Shown here one piece after another: positions 60,191 through 64,000 of a DNA stretch of 64,000 nt. Every line of letters starts with the position of its first letter. Positions within the stretch are counted from its first letter, which is position 1. Below the pieces are notes generated by a model. The model had not been told where the DNA came from and did no database searches. It worked only from the letters and a program-made list of their open reading frames with translations. The stretch is from assembly GCF_016591715.1 (NCBI RefSeq), contig NZ_AP024109.1, forward strand, positions 4,464,001 to 4,528,000, read 5' to 3'. The DNA is from Mesorhizobium sp. J8 (GTDB lineage Bacteria > Pseudomonadota > Alphaproteobacteria > Rhizobiales > Rhizobiaceae). Position numbers and translations under genes: made by a program.

Positions 60191-61551
60191 GCCCTCCCGT
60201 TAGAGGTCAGCGCCCGGTGGATGCTCTCGGCTGCATCGCGCCCTTGCGCTACCGCCGAGACAGTCAAATCGTCGCCGCCGAAGATGCAATCGCCGCCTGC
60301 CCAGACTTTCGCCAGTGAGGTGCGCCCTTCCGCATCGACCTTGATGCGGCCCCCTTCGAGCTCGATCGCTTCGCTGCTGCCGTTGAGGTGAGCAGGCACG
60401 AAGCTCTGGCCGATGGCCTTGAACACCTGGTCGGCGTTGAGCCGCAGCGTTTCCCCGGTGCCGACAAGCTTGTCACCGCTCATCGCGGTGTATTCGAGCT
60501 CGATGGCCGAGACCTTGCCGTTCTCGTCAATGACGCGCTTCGGCTGCAGCCAGTGGCGGATGGTGACGCCATTGGCGGCGGCCAGATCCTGCTCGAAGCC
60601 GGAAGCGTTCATGTGCTCCTGGCCGCGCCGGTAGCAGATCGTCACCTCCTCGGCGCCGAGCAATTTCGACTGCACCGCGGCATCGATCGCCGTCATGCCG
60701 CCGCCGATGACGACGACGCGCCGGCCGACCGGCAGGCTGGAGAGATCGCTTGCCTGGCGCAGTTCCGAGATGAATTCGACGGCATTGCTAACGCCGTCGG
60801 CGTCCTCGCCCTCGGCGCGCAGCGCATTGACGCCGCCCAGCCCGAGCCCGAGGAACACCGCATCGTAATTCCGCACCAGGTCGGCCAGCTGGAAATCGCG
60901 GCCGAGCGCCTTGCCGTTCTGGATGTCGATGCCGCCGATTGCGGTGACATAGTCGACCTCGGCCTGCGCGAAATCGTCGACGCTCTTATAGGCGGCGATG
61001 CCATATTCATTGAGGCCGCCGGCCTTCGGCCGCGCCTCGAGGATGGTCACGTCATGGCCGTGGCGGGCAAGGCGATGCGCCGCCGCCAGCCCAGCCGGCC
61101 CAGCGCCGACCACGGCGATGCTTTTCCCGGTCGGCTCGGCGCGCTTGTAGAACTGCTTGCCCTCCGCCATCGCCACATCGGTGGCGTAGCGCTGCAGCCG
61201 GCCGATCTGCACCGGCTTGCCTTCGGCCACCTCGCGCACGCAGACCTCTTCGCACAGCGTCTCGGTCGGGCAGACGCGGGCGCACATGCCGCCAAGGATG
61301 TTCTGGTCGAAGATCGTCTTGGCCGAGCCCAGCGGATTGCCGGTGGCGATCTGCCGGATGAACAACGGGATGTCGATCGAGGTCGGGCACGCGTTCATGC
61401 ACGGCGCGTCGTAGCAGAAGTAGCAGCGATCGGATTCGACCAGCGCCTCGTGGTGATCGAGCGGCGGATGCAGGTCGGAAAAATTGTCGGCATATTGCTC
61501 GGAAGACAGCCGGCCGCCGGCAATGCCCTCGATGAAATGACCAGTCGCCAT
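60187..61551 (-). CDS. preT: Dihydropyrimidine dehydrogenase subunit PreT (GltD-like)
   Basis: A 454-residue flavoprotein. The N-terminal region has Cys-rich Fe-S motifs (CYFCYDAPCMNACPTSID and CARVCPTETLCEEVC), then FAD-binding GAGPAGLAAAHRLARHGHD and a second dinucleotide site VVIGGGMTAID for NAD(P)H. It passes electrons to PreA. GGGGAAC precedes the ATG at 61551; an in-frame codon 39 bases earlier is less likely. A RutR-type operator stands 50 bp upstream. It forms an operon with preA, ending in a strong terminator. Confidence 0.93.
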   Translation of the reverse strand: MATGHFIEGIAGGRLSSEQYADNFSDLHPPLDHHEALVESDRCYFCYDAPCMNACPTSIDIPLFIRQIATGNPLGSAKTIFDQNILGGMCARVCPTETLCEEVCVREVAEGKPVQIGRLQRYATDVAMAEGKQFYKRAEPTGKSIAVVGAGPAGLAAAHRLARHGHDVTILEARPKAGGLNEYGIAAYKSVDDFAQAEVDYVTAIGGIDIQNGKALGRDFQLADLVRNYDAVFLGLGLGGVNALRAEGEDADGVSNAVEFISELRQASDLSSLPVGRRVVVIGGGMTAIDAAVQSKLLGAEEVTICYRRGQEHMNASGFEQDLAAANGVTIRHWLQPKRVIDENGKVSAIELEYTAMSGDKLVGTGETLRLNADQVFKAIGQSFVPAHLNGSSEAIELEGGRIKVDAEGRTSLAKVWAGGDCIFGGDDLTVSAVAQGRDAAESIHRALTSNGRA

Positions 61552-61600
61552 TCCAGTTCCCCTTGTTGTCGTTTTGGGGAAGGCTAGCACGTTTTATTTT

Positions 61601-61616
61601 TTTATCAATTGGTCAA
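61601..61616. promoter_or_regulatory. RutR-type operator at the preT promoter
   Basis: TTTATCAATTGGTCAA matches TTGACCANNTGGTCAA at 12 of 14 fixed positions; the right half is perfect and the left degenerate. It lies 50-65 bp upstream of preT in an AT-rich stretch that should hold the promoter. Confidence 0.65.
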
Positions 61617-61665
61617 TTTTCGGCCAAGCCGCTGAAATGGTTGAGTAAAAATATGACAAATGAAG

Positions 61666-62400
61666 TCATGTTATAGCCGCCTCGGTCACCTCCGCGGTGT
61701 CGTGGCTTGTGACCCTGCGGCTGTGGATCGACCGGATCTCGGCCGCCACAAGTTCCTGCAGCCGCCACAGATTGCGGTCATGGATGCCGAAGGTCTCGAG
61801 ATGGCTGACGGTGTTGTAGAGATATTCGGCGCCGGAGCCGACATGGCCGCACGCGCGCGCCAGCACCCAAGCCACCTTCTCCAGCGGCTGCCTGAGCGAC
61901 GTCCCCCTGCCGGTCACGCCAACCCAGAAGCCCAGCGCCCGCAGCCGGCCTTGCGCCGTGCGCACCGGAACCCACCTGACGGACGCAACGGCTTCGTGGT
62001 CGTCGATCTCGCGTCGCAACAGCCTTTCGATCTGGGCGGGCTTGTCGCCGTCCGGCAGGCGATAGATGACACCGTCGCAGCGTCCGCCGCGTTCGAGCGC
62101 CATCATCAGTCCGGGCTGCGCGGCGCTGCCTCTCCAGCGCACGAGATCCAGGCAGAAGGAGCGATGCCAGCCATGCGCCGAGGCACGCTGCTGCTCTACC
62201 GACTCGAAGGCCGGTTTCCAGATCAGCGAGCCATAGGCGAACACCCAAAGCGGTCCTGCGTCGGCTTCGCCGGCGAGACGCGTGGCGAGTGCGCTGAAAT
62301 CGTCGTCGCTGAGTTGCGTCCACTCCCCGCTCGGACCGGGATCGATCTCGTCGCGATGGCAAAGAGCGACAAGCTCGGGCGTGAGCGACATCTGGCGCAT
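61666..62400 (-). CDS. chaC: ChaC-family gamma-glutamylcyclotransferase
   Basis: A 244-residue protein. The fold signature VFAYGSLIWKPAFES binds the gamma-glutamyl group; HGWHRSFCLDLVRWRG and the later LRREIDDHEAV and FWVGVTGRG blocks match ChaC. It splits glutathione to 5-oxoproline and Cys-Gly. The start at 62400 is chosen because residues before it in the open frame are not conserved; ATG at 62391 is an alternative. It stands alone, divergent from the VOC gene. A 5-oxoprolinase gene for the product occurs elsewhere in the window. Confidence 0.9.
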   Translation of the reverse strand: MRQMSLTPELVALCHRDEIDPGPSGEWTQLSDDDFSALATRLAGEADAGPLWVFAYGSLIWKPAFESVEQQRASAHGWHRSFCLDLVRWRGSAAQPGLMMALERGGRCDGVIYRLPDGDKPAQIERLLRREIDDHEAVASVRWVPVRTAQGRLRALGFWVGVTGRGTSLRQPLEKVAWVLARACGHVGSGAEYLYNTVSHLETFGIHDRNLWRLQELVAAEIRSIHSRRVTSHDTAEVTEAAIT

Positions 62401-62575
62401 GGAAAACGCGAACCCCTCTTTGACGGCAGCAAAGTCGAAAAGCCCGGGCCATGCAAGATCGGGGCGGAGCGCCTTGCCGGCCGATATTTTCGGCCCATGT
62501 CGGAATTCTGTCGCCAGGATCGTCCTAGGATGGATCGAACAACGATCGCTGCCTGAACCGGTGAGGAGACCGACC

Positions 62576-63352
62576 ATGCCGAAATCCCCGCAACCTTTCT
62601 TCTGGTACGAGTTGATGACCACCGACCTCGACGCCGCCGAGGCCTTCTACACCGCCGTTGTCGGCTGGAAAGCCGAGCCTTTCGACAAGGCGCCCGGCAT
62701 GCCCCGCTACATTGTCGTGAATTCCGCCGTGCGCGGCGTCGGCGGATTGATGACCATGCCGGAAGAGCCCGCCAAGATGGGCATGCCGCCCGCATGGATC
62801 GGCTATATCTATACCAAGAACGTCGACGCCTCCACGCAAGCGCTCAAGGACGCCGGTGGTGCGGTGCATCGGGCGCCCGACGATATTCCGGGCGTCGGCC
62901 GCTTCGCCGTCGTCGCCGACCCGCAAGGAGCCGCCTTCATGTTCTTGCAGCCCAATCAGCCGGAACAGCCGCCGGTGCCGGCGACCACGCTTGGCCATGT
63001 CGGCTGGCATGAGCTCTACACGACCGACTGGAAGGCGGCCTTCGATTTCTATTCCAGTCAGTTCGGCTGGGAGAGCGCCGGCGAGTTCGACATGGGCGAG
63101 ATGGGTATCTACAAGACCTTCGGCGCCGGCCCCGAATCCGGTGGCGGCATCATGAACAAGCCGCCGCAGATCCCGGTTCCCGTCTGGCAGTTCTATTTCA
63201 ACGTCGACGCCATCGATGCCGCCGCCAAGCGCGTCACCGACAATGGCGGCAAGGTCATCATGGGTCCGATGGAGGTGCCGAGCGGCCAGTGGATCATCCA
63301 GTGCCAGGACCCGCAAGGCGCGCATTTCGCATTGCTGGCGCCGGTGCGGTAG
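62576..63352 (+). CDS. Double VOC-domain (glyoxalase/bleomycin-resistance-like) protein
   Basis: A 258-residue protein made of two VOC modules. The first starts FFWYELMTTDLDAAEAFYTA, the second GHVGWHELYTTDWKAAFDFY. Each has the ending block (VADPQGAAFMFLQ and CQDPQGAHFALL). The PxxFxWYELMTTD pattern is typical of two-module VOC proteins annotated as glyoxalase or lactoylglutathione-lyase-like; the acidic metal ligands are only partly conserved. Function unknown. GAGGAG precedes the ATG at 62576. Confidence 0.88.
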   Translation: MPKSPQPFFWYELMTTDLDAAEAFYTAVVGWKAEPFDKAPGMPRYIVVNSAVRGVGGLMTMPEEPAKMGMPPAWIGYIYTKNVDASTQALKDAGGAVHRAPDDIPGVGRFAVVADPQGAAFMFLQPNQPEQPPVPATTLGHVGWHELYTTDWKAAFDFYSSQFGWESAGEFDMGEMGIYKTFGAGPESGGGIMNKPPQIPVPVWQFYFNVDAIDAAAKRVTDNGGKVIMGPMEVPSGQWIIQCQDPQGAHFALLAPVR

Positions 63353-63381
63353 CAGCGCCCACCTGACATATTGGCGCCGGA

Positions 63382-63873
63382 TCACTCCGGCGTCAGCACC
63401 GCAAGCTTCAGATCGGCTTTTTTCGCACCGCTGAGCTGGACGATGGCCGCTCCGCCCTGGAGCCTGAAGCGCACGCTCTTGCGGATGCCCGGGCAGTTCT
63501 TGACGCCGCTGAAAGCCGCCGATTTCACGGTCTTCCCGTCCTGCACGACGTCGATCCAGGCCTCATCGGACAGGCTGAACTGCAGCTCGCCCCCAGGCGG
63601 CACGGTCACATTTGCCGTCGCGCCGAAAGTGCCGGCTTTCGGCGCGCGGTCCGGCGGCACTTCAAAGCTGACCGTGTCGACGGCCTCAAGCGAGAAATCC
63701 ACCGCTTGCCCGACCGTGAGGGTGGCGCCGGACTGAGCCGCAGGCGCTGTCGAGAACAGGGCTTGCTCGCGCGCGATCGGCCATTTGAAGGCATCGCAAC
63801 CCGCGTCTGCGGCTGCGGCGAAGCCGGTGCCAGTGAGGATTGCGAACAGGCTGATGACGATGACTTTTTTCAT
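63382..63873 (-). CDS. Secreted protein of unknown function
   Basis: A 163-residue exported protein with signal peptide MKKVIVISLFAILTGTGFAA. The mature part has two Cys (DAGCDAFKWP and KNCPGIRKS), a beta-rich pattern and a conserved-looking N-terminal segment WPIAREQALFSTA. I do not recognise a family. It ends 29 bp from the VOC gene stop, convergently, and is preceded by an AT-rich region to the window edge. Confidence 0.75.
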   Translation of the reverse strand: MKKVIVISLFAILTGTGFAAAADAGCDAFKWPIAREQALFSTAPAAQSGATLTVGQAVDFSLEAVDTVSFEVPPDRAPKAGTFGATANVTVPPGGELQFSLSDEAWIDVVQDGKTVKSAAFSGVKNCPGIRKSVRFRLQGGAAIVQLSGAKKADLKLAVLTPE

Positions 63874-64000
63874 GGCAAAGCGATCCGTACGGTTTGATAT
63901 CCTCCATCCTCCAGTACAACTTTAAGGATATATATGCAACCATAGAGAGAATAAAAAATCCGGGAGAATGAAACCATTTCCACTCACCGATTGTTGATGG
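63874..64000. other. AT-rich intergenic end of window
   Basis: 127 bp upstream of the secreted-protein gene. It is clearly more AT-rich than the rest and probably contains that gene's promoter. A nine-codon frame at 63968-63997 behind GGGAGA is too short to support as a gene. Confidence 0.4.

Noticed and set aside
63968..63997. Nine-codon frame behind GGGAGA at the right edge
   Set aside because: Too short and with no downstream context in the window to support a leader-peptide role.

Overview
The window is a high-GC chromosomal segment of an alphaproteobacterium of the order Rhizobiales, most likely Mesorhizobium or a close Phyllobacteriaceae relative. The basis is the mraZ-rsmH-ftsL-ftsI-murE-murF-mraY-murD-ftsW order, the Omp25/31-type porin, btaAB betaine-lipid genes, paired RutR-type regulators, rhizobial-style intergenic palindromes, and protein sequence character. 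The genus is inferred; there is no rRNA or tRNA gene here to confirm it. I see no prophage, CRISPR array or classical insertion sequence.

Layout. 1-9953 is the division and cell-wall (dcw) cluster on the minus strand, truncated in ftsW at the left edge. Upstream of mraZ lie four TGGG-like repeats with an exact 10-bp period over a promoter. 10.3-15.4 kb holds a Cys/Met-metabolism PLP enzyme, a parDE module, the RNase P RNA gene, a lytic transglycosylase, an amidase, a DjlA-like co-chaperone and a small lipoprotein. 15.6-23.7 kb holds 5-oxoprolinase, the betaine-lipid pair btaA-btaB behind a PHO box, a serine hydrolase and a GH25 lysozyme. 23.9-30.9 kb holds an MltB-type transglycosylase, a basic amino acid decarboxylase, an EamA exporter, a 28-residue membrane peptide, the ArsR-methyltransferase/metF pair with its palindromic operator, and a TsaA-like gene. 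31-43.4 kb is general metabolism: SDR, porin, MOSC, isoprenylcysteine-methyltransferase-like protein, KAS III, tam, ettA, RNase T2, lipase-like hydrolase and a CoA-transferase/TPP-enzyme pair.

43.5-61.6 kb is dominated by a split reductive pyrimidine degradation locus. It contains an ABC importer, dihydropyrimidinase, a carbamoyl-amino-acid hydrolase, an omega-aminotransferase, two RutR-like TetR regulators and preT-preA. RutR-type boxes (TGACC-N4-GGTCA) lie in three of the promoter regions and tie the pieces into one probable regulon: uracil or thymine to the dihydro form (PreTA), ring opening (HydA), decarbamoylation (HyuC-like), then beta-alanine transamination. The right end has ChaC, a double VOC protein and a secreted protein of unknown function.

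The most unusual structures are (i) a DUF559 nuclease-like gene bracketed by inverted palindromic repeats and wedged between ABC-transporter genes with no free spacing, with Ala where the family has its key Asp; (ii) a dispersed hairpin repeat family whose stems change in a compensatory way while the loop is kept; and (iii) the inferred pyrimidine regulon.
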